Assembly (NCBI GenBank): GCA_027475525.1
Contig: JAMWFC010000077.1
Span: forward strand, 372,001-436,000
Direction: 5' to 3'
DNA from: Macrolepiota albuminosa
Lineage: Eukaryota; Basidiomycota; Agaricomycetes; Agaricales; Agaricaceae
Length of the DNA stretch: 64,000 nt
Shown here: piece after piece, positions 10,237 through 22,067 of the stretch
Numbering within the stretch: position 1 is the stretch's first letter
Layout: each line of letters opens with the position of its first letter
Notes under the pieces: generated by a model
Seen by the model: only the letters and a program-made list of their open reading frames with translations
What the model was told of the DNA's origin: nothing
Database searches by the model: none
Made by a program: the position numbers and the translations under genes

Positions 10237-13200
10237 ATTCTGGTGCAACTGTTCACATCTCACCGAACATATCCGATTTTGGGTCTATTATACCCATTAC
10301 CAAATCCATCTGGGGTGTAGGTGGATCAGCAAGCTCTGCTACAGCAATAGGAAGAATATGCTTACCCCTCATTGATGGATCCTACCTCACACTAGATGAT
10401 GTGTTACTTGTCCCAAAAGCTTTTGTCAGACTTCTATCAATCAGCTCAATGGCAAAGAAAGCCGGTATCTTTACAACTTTCAGTGACGTTGAAGCTACAC
10501 TATTTAAGAAAGACACAAAGAAGTTAGTCGCAAGTGGAACACTAGTCCCTATGCAAAACTTATATGCACTGAACCTTCAGAACGAGTCTGCATTCGCAAT
10601 TCATTTATCACTCACCATTACAACATGGCACCGATGCCTAGGCCACGCTAACTACCAGACAATCATCAAGATGGCAAAATCTGGAATGATTGAAGGTATG
10701 CCCTCCACCTTCCCTACCAAACCTCTGAAATGTGACAAGTGTATCCTTGGCAAGCAGGCAAGGACACCAGTCCCAAAGGTCAGGGAAGAGGGCATAGGGC
10801 ATAGGGCAACGTGGTGACTAGGAATTGTATGGGTAGACTTGACTGGAAAACAAGATATAACTTCATGCACTGGAAATAATTATATCATGAATATAGTCGA
10901 TGACTATACAAACAAACCATGGTCCATGCCGTTGAGGCTGAAGAGCGATGCTTTTGGTGAACTAAAAGCATGGATCCTAGCACGACAGGTCGAAACAGGA
11001 CTCAAAGTAGGAATCTTATGGTCAGGTAATGATTCTGAAATTATTGCTAAGGAGAATGAGACATGGTTCCGTTCACAAGGTATAACAACTCAACATGGCA
11101 TAGTGTACACTTCAGCACACATGGGGCATGTTGAATGAATGCATCGGACACTTATGGGAAAAAGTATTGTGATGCGCCTGTATGCGAAATGCCTGCCATT
11201 TCTGTGGGACGAGTTCTACTTAACAGCGGCTCACCTTCACGGAAAAACAAAAACGTCAGCTGTAAACAATGTTACACCTGACGAATTGTGGTATGAATGA
11301 CGGCCCAACTATTCATACATCCGCAAAATTGGGTGCTGTGTATTTGTCCTGATCTTTGGTAAAAGCAATCCAAAGATCTATAAGCAATCTATTGAGTGCA
11401 TATTGATTGGTTACGATCCAAAAGCCAAAGCATACAGGTGTTATGACCAGGCTTCAAAGCAAGTTTATAGCACGTCCATGTGAAGTTTGTCAAACACCAT
11501 GACAATAGCAACAGTGGCACCAATACCCCTTACTCAACACTTCCAGACCCTGCAACTGTACCAACAATTGACACTATATCAAAGAGAGCCATGGATCAAC
11601 CATTTATCATTCCTGATGACGATGATGAACCTGAAAGAATACCTGCTAATCCTGTCCCTAACATTGAACAAGTAGTTGAGGAGAACGAGCCAGCACAGGA
11701 GCTCCCATGTAGATCTACATGGATCCCAATACCAATGGCCAAGAGTAAACCTGATGATGCACCAGAGACAAGGGTGCAATGAGCTGTAAGGAAATCCAAG
11801 GAGTCAGCAGAACGGATATGAGCTGCAAGGGTGGAGCGCCAACAAGCCATACAGGAGCTTCACTGTGGCAGGAATGGCGTCAAACAACAGGAAGTAGCAG
11901 ATGAGAATGTCAACTTAGATCAACTACTGGTAATGTTAAACATAATCAAAGATGAACTAATTATCAATGCCAGTGATCTTGATCCTGAGGTGCCAAGGAC
12001 ATGGAGCCAAGCTAAATCGAGCCATGACATGTTGAGATGGAAGGCAGCATACAAGGATGAACTTAGATCCTTGAAGGAGATGGGGGTTTACAAGCTCATA
12101 CCAAGGGATGAAGTACCTGTAGGTCACCAAGTCCACCATGGCCAACCAGTATTTGCCCTTAAACAAAATGAAAAGTGACACATCGTACGTTTTAAGGTGT
12201 GGCATGTTCTTCAAGGTTTCAACCAGATACATGGAAAGGAATACACTAAGACCACCTCACCAACTGCATGCACAGAATCCTGGCGCATACTCCTTCACCT
12301 AGCAGCAGCACAGGGCTGGGATGCAATGCAGATCAACGTTAAAATGGCTTTTCTGTATGGTGTATTGCCTGAAGAGGAAACAACTTACATGGAACAACCC
12401 AAAGACTTTGAGGAACCAGGAAAAGAAGACTACGTATGCAAACTTGAGAGAGGGCTTCATGGAATGAAACAAGCTGGTAGAATTTGGAATAGGACACTCA
12501 ATGAGAACATGGTCATGAAGTGGGGTTTCACAAGACTTGCCTGTGAGTCCTGCATGTATTACAGGAAGTCTGATCAGGGAGTAGTCATTGTGGCTATCCA
12601 CATTGATGACTTCTTGTCAATTGCAAGTTCCAAAGAGGCAAATGCTTGTTTCAAGTCCCAGTTGCAACAAGCTTGGACAATTTCTGATTTGGGCACACCA
12701 AGACAACTTGTGGGGATTGCCATAGACTGGGACAGAGAGAACCGTGCAGTTTACCTTTCCCAAACGCCTATCATTGACAGATTGATCTCTCAGTTTGGGC
12801 AGCAGAATGCACACCCTCTCTCTTTGCCAATGGAACCTGGCCTGAAGCTGCGTCGTGCAGATTACTTGACATTAGACCAGAAGAAACGTGATGACATAGC
12901 CAAGATCCTCTACTGAAAACTGATCGGAGGCCTAATCTGGCTAGCTATATCTTCCAGACCTGACATACAGTATGCTGTTCAACAGCTCAGTTAGTACTTC
13001 AACTCTTACTCTGTAACACACTGGAATGCAGCAATCTGGGTCCTTTGTTACTTGAAGGGCACGAGAGACATAAGACTGCGTCTGGGCAGATCCTCTCCTA
13101 TCTCATTAGCTGGCTTTACTGATTCTGACTGGGCTAATTGTCTTGACACTCGATGAAGTGTCGGAGGGTATGCTTGGTCCCTAGGTTCCGGAGTCATCTC

Positions 13201-13560
13201 ATGGGCTTCACATAAACAGAAAACAGTGGCAGCGTCTTCCTGCGAGGCAGAGTATATGGCGGCGTTCGAGGCGGCGCAAGAATGCATTTGGTTATGGACA
13301 CTCCTCTATGTGATTGGCTATAGAGAACAGGATGCAACAGCCATTATGTGCAACAATAACGCCACGATAAACCTGTTGGAAGACCCACTGCTGCACTCCC
13401 GAGTCAAGCATGTTGACATCAAGTATCACTTCCTACACAAGCAGGCAGAGTTGAAGGAACTTGTTGTGAAATACATTAATATGAAGGACAATATTGCAGA
13501 CTGATTTACTAAACCCCTCCCCTTACCATGGTTCTCCTGACTTCGACGAATCCTTGGGTT
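10200..13560 (+). pseudogene. Copia-1 pol (PR-IN-RT-RH), inactivated
   Basis: Order: protease motif FFLNSGATVHI (Asn replaces the catalytic Asp of D-S-G-A), a GAG-pre-integrase zinc domain (WHRCLGHANY ... CDKCILGKQ), integrase core (WVDLTGKQD ... VDDYTNKPW), RT (VKMAFLYG, then IHIDDFLSIAS as the DD motif) and RNase H (SSCEAEYMAA ... ADxFTKPLP). In-frame stops fall near 10815, 11136, 11298, 11780, 11819, 12176, 12914, 12990, 13153, 13501 and 13537. Nearly all are TGA where family members usually have Arg; one is TAG for Gln. A one-base deletion near 11478 shifts the frame. Removing these lesions would leave a normal domain order. Confidence 0.85.
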
Positions 13561-13619
13561 ATCCTAGCCACAATTCCTTGCAAGGAAGAGCCCATAATGC
13601 CACTCACAGTGAGGAGGAG

Positions 13620-13920
13620 TGTTGGACGCCGGTGGTACACTGTAAGTGGCACAGTATGATATGACCCGAAAAGGGTTGAATGACATTAATTTACTTACCC
13701 TGATACAACTCGAATAGACATATATACAGACCACACAATCTATGTCACCCTCAGTCAAGTATATGAGACTGAGGGTGAGTACGATACATACCTATATATG
13801 ACCTTCACTTACAATCTCTCCTACCATAGTACTCACTTGTGTGCTATAGGTAGGATTAATACCAGTCAAGTATACAAGACTGAGGTACTTACTCGTGTGC
13901 TATAGGTTTAGGTTGTAACA
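13620..13920 (+). repeat. Copia-1 3' LTR
   Basis: 301 bp, preceded by the purine tract GAGGAGGAG and followed by TSD ACCTG at 13921-13925. Confidence 0.95.
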
Positions 13921-14280
13921 ACCTGGGAGAGGGAGATCCAAAGAGAACAAGTCTAGGGATTCTCTATGCCAGGTTGGATGCTTCTGGGGCCTCTGAAGCA
14001 TAGGAAACAACTGTACAGTACAACAAAACCTTGAAAACTCAAAAATTGCCTAAACAAATAAGTGCACAAACAAGGCAGGTAAACTCTGGCTTATATAAGT
14101 GGTCTGGAAGCAGTACTGAAGGGCCCACACCTGTCTGAATGATAGCTAAAGAACCAGAGCTCCTCAAGAGCTGAGAATAGTACTAATGGATAGTGTTAAA
14201 AGAGTAGAAGCAGTAAAGTAAAAGAATGACAGCAGAAATAAGGGAATGAATAAAGGGAGAATGAAAGAGTGAATGAGGAG

Positions 14281-14435
14281 TCTGTCAGGGGACTCCTCAT
14301 TTCTTCCTTCTTTCACTCCTTATCTCTTCACTCTCCTTTCATTCATTCTCTTATTTCTCTGTCAGGGGACTCCTCATTTCTTCCTTCTTTCACTCCTTAT
14401 CTCTTCACTCTCCTTTCATTCATTCTCTTATTTCT
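14281..14435. repeat. Tandem duplication, period 77 bp, in LTR-X
   Basis: 14281-14357 is repeated at 14358-14434. The unit begins exactly where the reversed LTR-X meets the plus-oriented one. Probably an assembly overlap. Confidence 0.9.
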
Positions 14436-14453
14436 TCTGTCATTCTCTCATTT

Positions 14454-14627
14454 TGTAACGGAGTCATCCGTATTCTCAGTGTCAACAACGCTATAATCGA
14501 TTAGTAGAGTATTACGTAAGACAACATCTTGTTTTCACTCTAAGTACTAGTCAAATCCGATACTGCGGTCTGATTTAGCACTTGAGTGATACACACAAGA
14601 TAGTTCTAACCCGTAACTACGGTTACA
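14454..14627 (+). repeat. Gypsy-1 5' LTR
   Basis: 174 bp, TGTAACGGAG ... GGTTACA. It differs from the 3' LTR (duplication ignored) at two positions, both CpG transitions. No standard tRNA primer site is obvious after it. Confidence 0.93.
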
Positions 14628-14738
14628 TTTTTTTAAATCTTCTGCTATCGGCTTTAGACTCTAGGCTTGTTACCGACTAGGCAACTCTCATCAAAACCTC
14701 TCAATTCTCTGTTGGCATCACGCTGAAAACATGCTTCC

Positions 14739-17390
14739 ATGACTGGCTCTCTTGATCCGGATCCTCCGTTCCCAGCTGCAGACGCAGGTGACTTACCTGT
14801 GCTTCAGGCTGTGAAGACGCAATCTGTGTCAGCATACCAACCTCCACCAAAGCGGGACAAAAAGACTCCTTGCGATGTCAGTGCGAGCTTTGGAATGCCT
14901 GGTGGGCTATCCGTATCACGGATGATGTCCATTGTACGACCTGGTGGAAAACCAGGAGAGAGATCCGCGGTCTCAGGAGTGTCGCTGCCAGCGAGCCAAA
15001 TGCCTTCACTAATGTATCCGGTATTGCCTGAGAGCTCTTCAGCTCCCTCTGAGGGTCAACCGGACGTTACCCAGTACTCGGAAATGGTACAAGGCAGCGC
15101 GTTTGTGCATAGCACCCCATTCCGGACTGCACCGATGGAACGGCATTTGGAGTATGTGGCCAATGCTGCCACTGAACTGGGACCGTCGTCGTTGACGACA
15201 CAAGGACAGAAGCAAGGACCAGCAATAGTGGTCAGTAGGGAGGACGACAATGTCGTACGGTTGGAAAAGGCGTCTCCAGCGCCTGGAATTCCAGAGTTGC
15301 AAATACGGGCTGGCAAACAGCCGCAAGTGAGGCATGACGGCCTCAGGAGAGTTATGGACTTAGAGTCCGAGTTGGAGTCCTCAGATGATGAGGAAAGCAA
15401 AAGGTCGCATTCGACCTTGTCTATCCAGTTACAGCTGGTGTTGGACCGATATCCGTTGGTCGCAAAGGAATTGACGCGAAAGCGTCTTCAGCTTTATGTA
15501 GTGAAGCACTTACAGTTGCTGGCTGCTAGGAGTCACGATGTACCCCATGCAGATTTGAATGAATATATCGAATTGTTTATGCACATCTTCGAACTCGAAG
15601 TGGTGGAATACCTTAAGCACAAAGCAGCGCAAGGGTCAGCAGTCTCAACGGCTACTCCAGCTGACTCAGTGGAATGTGAGATGAGTGTGCGCAGACGAGC
15701 GCCATTAATTGCAGACGCGATGGAATTGCTCAATGCGCCTCGTCAGGCTAATGAGTCTCAGCAAGACTACGTTCGGCGTCAGAACGCCGCAAACTGTCAA
15801 CGCATTGTTAGCGGAGTGCCTCAGCAGGCATTGTCTGAGGTGGAGACTGTAATGACGACTCCGGCAGAGCCAGAGGCACTACTTGCAGTGCAGGAGGTTA
15901 AGACACCTTGTAAGCAAGTTACAATCAAGGAAGAGGTGGACGAAGTCCACATTCTTGAGGAGCAAACGTGACCACAACACGTAGTGCGACGTGTCCACCT
16001 AGTGGACAACTGGAATGAACGTGTCAATTACCAGAGAATACGCAACCAGGACTTGCGCGATCATGGTGAGTCGTTAATTGACGACCAGGGGGTAGTCTTT
16101 GAAGGGCATGAGGGTGTAACGCCTGTCGATGACATGCGGCAACAATTCACAGCTCGGACTGCTGAACCGGACAGAGATCCGGGTGGTAGTGATAACAGTA
16201 GTGGTCACTACGAACGGAGGGAGCCAAGTCGTCGCAATAACAACGGTGGAGGTCGTGATCGAAGAAATAATGATCGAGACAATAATAATCGTTGTGATAG
16301 TGGCAGGGAGGCTGGTGGAGAACCAGCAGAGCCACAAGTAGGGCAACAGCCCACCCCACGGCCAGAACGAACGGTCAATGAACACCTGTTTCGCAGTCCT
16401 CGGGCATTTTCAATGCCCGCACCTCATGAATTGCGTGAAACTACGCCGGGAATGAATGAAGCGGTCAGGATCCATATGGATCATATGCATGACCGCCTCA
16501 CTCGTCTGGTGGATGACTCCCTTGGAGTCAGATTTAAGTTCCCTGCTGGGGTAAGCCCCCGTAAATCTGATGGTAAGCACATACGTGCGTACGCTGGAGG
16601 ACATAGGTTCTCTCAACTGGAGGACTGGGCCATGGATGTGTGCTACCACCTTGCAGCCTGCTGCTATGGTGGAGACGACATGGACCAGGAGAGGATATTC
16701 GTGCTACACGAATTTATGGAGGGAGAGGCTCGGAATTGGTTCCGTCGCCATGTTCTCCACATTAATCGCGACAAGTCGCATTGGACATTTAAAGAAGTCC
16801 TGATAGGACTGTACAATTGTTTCGTCAACACTGCTACGATGCAGGAAGCTTGTGATGCCTTTAGAAAGGCAGTGTATGACGCTAAGACTGGCGTCCAGAC
16901 CTTTTATGATGACCTGGTGGGTCATGCACAGAATATGGCCGTCTATCCAGACGAATACACTATCCGCAAAACATTCCTAGACGGAATACCCACAGACATG
17001 AGGAGAGCGTTGATACGCGATGATAATTTGTCTCCGGAGGTCAATACTGTGACCAAATTCTTGGCGTATGCCATCCGTTATGAGCAGTTGACATGGACTG
17101 CAAACCATTATAAGCAGCGTAGTTCACGCTGAGGAACAGTGAACCGTCAGGCAGTGAAGGGGGGAACCTTCCTGGCCAAACGGACAGATATGGAGAACAA
17201 TCGCAATCCACAATTCGTTGTTCGAATCCAGTAGCACCGAGAGGAGTGGTGGCGCCTGTACCGCGTATAGCAGGCAAAACCGCTGGGGCTCCAGGAGCGG
17301 CCCAGAGAAGGCCTGCCGGGGATCCCTCAGCGTGCTACAACTGTGGCAGGAGCGGGCATTTCGCTAAGGAGTGTCCCGCCCCTCCTAAGG
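14739..17390 (+). pseudogene. Gypsy-1 gag with a long N-terminal extension
   Basis: The frame opens at ATG 14739. A Ser/Pro-rich and acidic region of about 600 codons precedes the capsid-like Retrotrans_gag segment (LEDWAMDVCYHLA, EGEARNWFRRHV, YDDLVGHAQNMAVYP). A CCHC knuckle CYNCGRSGHFAKECP follows at about 17335-17380. A TGA at 15969 interrupts the extension where CGA (Arg) fits. At 17130 the frame ends in TGA and the continuation (linker plus knuckle) lies in another frame, so a base was gained or lost there. An Asn/Arg-rich stretch (16225-16300) lies before the capsid domain. The function of the extension is unknown. A tiny upstream ATG (14731) precedes the start. Confidence 0.8.
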
Positions 17391-20300
17391 CACACATCCG
17401 AGCGGCCCATATGGCTGCGGCACCTAGCGATGTCGTCAGTGACGACGAGGACGACGAGATCGTTGAGGAAGCGGAGGAAGAACCGCAGGTAGAGGCTGAC
17501 GGGTCGGAAGTGGATGACGCTGAGAGCGTCCAGATTGATGGCGACGAATACGTCGCAGTGGATGTGTACGACAGCGACTACTATGCTCGTGATGACGAGG
17601 AGGAACACCTGTTTGCACTGACGGAGTGCCGTGGAGATCAGCGCGTCCGAATGAGACATGTAACCCTGCAGAAGGCAACTAATAAGTTGCAGCGGCCACG
17701 CTATACTCCCGAAGAGAAGGAGTGCCTGGTCACGTATGTTGATGTCAACGGACATCCGGCATGGACGTTGTGGGACTCTGGGAGTACCACTACGGGCATT
17801 ACACCCCAGTTTGCTCACGTCAACGTGATTCGCGTTCATGAACTGGAGGAGCCATTGATGCTCCAGCTGGGGACTGTGGGGAGTCGCGCAATGGTGCAGT
17901 TTGGCGCGGAGGTGAGAATAAAGATGTCAGGAACGTCGACAAAAGAATACGTGGATATAGCGAATTTTGATCGCTATGACATGATTATCGGTACGCCGTT
18001 CATGCGTAAGAACAAGGTGTCGCTGGATTTCGTGAACGACATGGTCGTTGTGAATGGTACGCCTTTGAAGGCGGAGAAAGTGGTGTTGAACAATACAGAT
18101 GGTCGTTTGAGGCGCTATCGCGCAACTGAAAAGCGGCGTGATGAGCGCAACTGACTAGATGGTCGCAGGAGAGCGACTGTACAGGAGGTGGAGGACAAAC
18201 AGGCCCCACCAAAAAGCCTGCCGGCAGATTCGCCAGCTATACTGATGTCTGAGGAAGAGTTTCAAGGAACTCTGAAGAAGGGGAAGCACCCGGATGTGAT
18301 TGGGTGTACCAATGGAAAGCCTAAACAGGCTGTACAGTGCAAGAATGAGTGTGGTAGACACGTGGTGGAGTCGCTGGAATGCCAGCCGACTAGCTCTCGA
18401 GTGAAGGTTGAGGATCTTGTCAAGGACAAGGTATACAGTATGATGGGAACTGTGGGTAGCACTAGGTCGCTAATGGATTGACCAGTGCCTCGGCCAGGAG
18501 TGCAATGGGTGTATGACCCACGAATGCCATGGGAGTGGAATGAGTTGGTAGCGTCAATGGTGACGCAGGCTATGGGAAGTGGGCAAGCGACCCAGACGGG
18601 AGAAGTGTACCGTCACGCACAAGAGGACAAGATTTCCGAAACATCGGATATTGTATTTGACGGATTTTCGCTGAAAGCGAGAAGTGTGCAGTCGTCGGCG
18701 AGTACGACGAGGAAACAACCGGTTGTAAGGTTGAATCCGGGAGATCTCACAGAGGAGCACGTACATGCCTTACGGGAGCGATTTGAACCAAAGGTTCAAC
18801 CGCCTATAGCACGCGTAGCCAAAGGAAAAGGCAAGGCTTTGAGCCTTACAGAGGAGGATATTCCTCGATTGCGCCAGCAATGGCAACTGGAGTTCGCTGA
18901 TATCGTCAATGGAACGAGGGAAGAGCTTCCTCCATGGCGGGAGGTTAATCATGAGATCAACCTCATTGACAATAACAAGCAGTACAAGTATCATTTGCCT
19001 CGCTGCCCACGAGCACTTCAGGATCAACTTCGTGAAAAGACGAATAGATACATAAACGCAAAGTGGTGGGAACCACAACCAGCGGTGCAAGCTGCACCAT
19101 TGCTTTGTATCCCCAAGAAGGATGGAACATTACAGACTGCATTGGATGCGCGACAGCGCAATGATAATACTGTCAAGGATGTAACACCTCTTTCAGATCA
19201 GGAAGTGATACGAGAAGATGTCGCGACAGCGAAGTATTGGTCGAAAATCAACCTCACAGACACGTACAAACAGGTTCGCATCTGCGAAGAGGATATACCA
19301 AAGACACTGTTCTCGTCCCTGATGGGGACGTTCGTGAGTAACATCATGCAGATTGGTGATTGTAATGCACCGGCGACATTTCAGAGGTTAATGACCTCAA
19401 TCTTCCGAGATGTAATTGGGAAGTTTATGCACGTCTATTTAGACGATATATTCATATTTTCTGACTCCATTGAGGAGCATGAGCAGCACCTATGAGTCGT
19501 ATTTGAACGACTACGGAAGGCCAGCCTCTACCTCAAATGGAAGAAGTGCGAGTTGTACGCAACAAGTATAGATTGTCTCGGTCACGTCATTGACGAGAAG
19601 GGCATTCATCCGGATACGGATAAGCTCGACCAAATCCGAGAGTGGCGTACTCCACGCACATATAATGATATCCAACGATTTGTCGGACTGGTGAACTATA
19701 TTGGCAATTTCTTGCCAGACATCACTGCATACACTGGGCCACTTATGGCCATGACCCAGAATGGGTCACCGTTTCATTGGAGACCACTGCATCAGCGGTG
19801 TTTTGAGATGATTAAGCGCATATGCGCGAAAACGCCAATGGGTCACCGTTTCATTGGAGACCACTGCATCAGCGGTGTTTTGAGATGATTAAGCGCATAT
19901 GCGCGAAAACGCCAGTCATCTGGCCAATTGACCCACGCATCGACAAGCCCATCTGGCTCATTTACGATGCGTCAAAGACTGGGGTTGGGGCCATGTTTGG
20001 CCAGGGTAAAACATGGCAGACTTGCCGACCAGCGGGATTTATGTCCCGTAAATTCACTGCTGCTCAGCAGAATTATGCTGTGCACGAGTTAGAAACACTC
20101 GCAATCCTGGAAGCCCTCCTAAAGTGGGAGGATAAACTGATGGGATATAAGATCCATATTATCACAGATCACAACGCACTAGAGTTCTTCAAGACTCAGG
20201 TGCACCTGTCTCTGCAACAACGTCGCTGGATCAACTACATGTCGCGGTACCAGTTCGACATCACCTATGTAAAAGGTGAATTGAACAAAGTGGCGGATTG

Positions 20301-21837
20301 CCTGTCTCGATATTTCGAGAGTGATACTCGAGATGACGTCCATGACACGCATGACTATGTCCAGGCGGACAAACGTATTGACCCAGAGGGCGAGGATTTG
20401 CCTCTGCATCGATTCCATGAAATCAGGGAACATAGGGTCGAGTTACACGCCATGCGAGCGCAGGAAACACGTCGCAGTAAGCGACTGCACAAACAGCGAG
20501 AGACTCGCGATATCAAAGCCCAGGTGCTAGTGGATCATGAGGTCCCTCAGCCAAGTGAAGAGACAAGGCAAGAGGTGCCTACAAGAGGTACTGATATGAC
20601 GCTCCAGCAAGCGCTGGAGTCACAGGACCATATGCCTGCACCGGCCGACTTAGGCAATGCGCAATTCCGCACACGTATCCAGCACGGATACAAGGATGAT
20701 AATCTCTTCGTAGAGATTCTGAACAATATCCAAGCGCATCCGCGCTTCAAGGTGGAGCAGCAGCTCATCTACCTTACCAGACCCACGGGGTCCAAAGTCA
20801 TCTGCATTCCCCGGGAGAGGTCGTTGATTACGACTATCCTGGACCAGGCCCATAGAGTAGTGGGCCACTTCGGAACTCAGAAAACGCTGGACTATGTGCG
20901 ACGCTGGTACTGGTGGCCGCAAATGGCCAAAGAGACGAGCCAATTTTGCTCGACATGCGAGCTATGTCAACAGTCAAAAGTACCGACCTTGAAGCCACCA
21001 GGAAAGCTTCACTCGCTACCCATACCGGTCAAACCCTGGGATTCGATTGGGATGGACTTTATAGGTCCGTTCCCTGAGTCGAAGAGTTGTAACTACCTCT
21101 GGGTAGTGATCTGCAGGATGACCAGTATGGTCCATCTCATTCCGGTGAGAACCACCATGACAGCGTCAGACTTGTCGTGGATCTATCTCAAGGAGATAGT
21201 ACGCCTCCATGGACTGCCAAGTTCAATTGTAAGCAATCAAGACGCTAAGTTCACTTCCAAATGGTGGAAGGAGTTGCACAAGCTGCTAGGAGCAAAGTTG
21301 CTCATGTCGACATCGTTTCATCCGCAAATGGATGGTCAAATTGAACATGCGAATAGAAATATCGCGCAAATCGAGAAAGGGAGCCTAGTGTACCTTTCGA
21401 CAAAGAACTTGAACCTGCCGAAAGGCAGGGCGAGTAAACTGTGTCCAAAATGGATTGGACCATATAAGGTCCTCGAGGTGGAGCCGAGCACGTCTAACTA
21501 CGTGCTGGAACTACCCCAGGCGCTGCAAGCGCGCAGGATAGTGCCCAAGTTTCACGTGTCGCTATTGCGACCGTATATGGCCAGTAGTGATGCGCTATTT
21601 CCTAATCGCGCAACTCCGGAGCCGTATGACTTTGGAACTGGCAATGACCAGGAGTGGTTCGTAGATGACCTCATAGGTCATCGGTGGACGAAGGGAAGCC
21701 TCGAATTCGAGGTGAGGTGGAGCCTAGGTGATACTACCTGGGAACCGCTAGTGAACTGCAAAGACCTTGCAGCAATGGACAGGTACCTAGAGTTGCAGGG
21801 CGTGAAACACCCTCAACAGCTAGCAAAACGCGCATAA
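17391..21837 (+). pseudogene. Gypsy-1 pol (PR-RT-RH-IN-chromodomain), inactivated
   Basis: Protease: LWDSGSTTTGI and DMIIGTPF. RT: from about 18950, with CIPKKDGTLQTALDARQRND, KINLTDTYKQV (Asn where motif A has Asp) and YLDDIFIFSD. RNase H: YDASKTGVGA, ELETLAILEALLKWE, ITDHNALEFF. Integrase zinc domain: HRVVGHFGTQKTLDYV and CELCQQSK; core: WDSIGMDFIGPFPES and SFHPQMDGQIEHANRN. After this Glu region the protein jumps straight to GSLVYLSTKNLNLPKG, so roughly 100 residues of integrase are deleted. The end is a chromodomain (EWFVDDLIGHRW ... FEVRWSLGDTTWEPL), which in chromoviruses guides insertion to heterochromatin. In-frame TGAs lie at 18152, 18479 and 19493. The frame change near 19838 is due to a 77-bp duplication. 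Confidence 0.9.
19760..19914. repeat. Tandem duplication, period 77 bp, inside pol
   Basis: 19760-19836 is repeated at 19837-19913. Counting it once puts the RT end (frame of 19553) and the RNase H (frame of 19822) in one frame. Probably an assembly overlap. Confidence 0.92.
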
Positions 21838-22067
21838 TGCGCGTGGGGTGGTGGAATGTGGACGAAGTCCACTTTGATAGCCGGTGAATAACCGGGTGGC
21901 TACTAATTGTGGCTACTGTTTGTGACCATTTATGCGACTATGATCGCCGGTGAGAGGCCGGGTGGCGTGTATTTGTGGTTGTTTACACCACTAGCGGAGT
22001 TGGGAGATTGTTTTTTTTTCTTTCTTTTCTCAAGTCCCAATATACGTAGTCTACGTGTCTAGCGAAA
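21838..22067 (+). other. Gypsy-1 spacer between pol and ORF3
   Basis: Non-coding 230 bp with two GCCGGTGA..ACCGGGTGGC-like imperfect repeats (about 21880-21965). A strong pyrimidine tract (22010-22030) is followed by a TCTAG just before the ORF3 ATG. This looks like a 3' splice site, so ORF3 might be expressed from a spliced RNA; that is inference. Confidence 0.4.

Larger units (their letters stand above)
8446..13920 (+). mobile_element. Copia-1, full-length Ty1/Copia retrotransposon
   Basis: A 5475-bp element with two 301-bp LTRs and a 5-bp target duplication ACCTG. It has a half-tRNA-type primer site, a purine tract GAGGAGGAG before the 3' LTR, and gag, protease, integrase, RT and RNase H in Copia order. 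Coding capacity is lost through many TGA stops and at least two single-base deletions. The LTRs differ at 11 positions, all transitions, nearly all at CpG. Confidence 0.95.
8340..14280 (-). mobile_element. LTR-X copy, minus orientation, split by Copia-1
   Basis: LTR-X is the name used here for a roughly 500-bp LTR (TGTCAGGGGACTCC ... GCCCTTACA) seen at least seven times in this window; it is the 3' LTR of a chromodomain Gypsy at 45753-46250. This copy is reversed: 8340-8445, then Copia-1 (8446-13920), then 13921-14280. The Copia TSD ACCTG lies at 8441-8445 and 13921-13925. The far end is truncated (GAGGAGTC instead of GAGGAGTCCCCTGACA) where a plus-oriented LTR-X starts. Confidence 0.75.
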
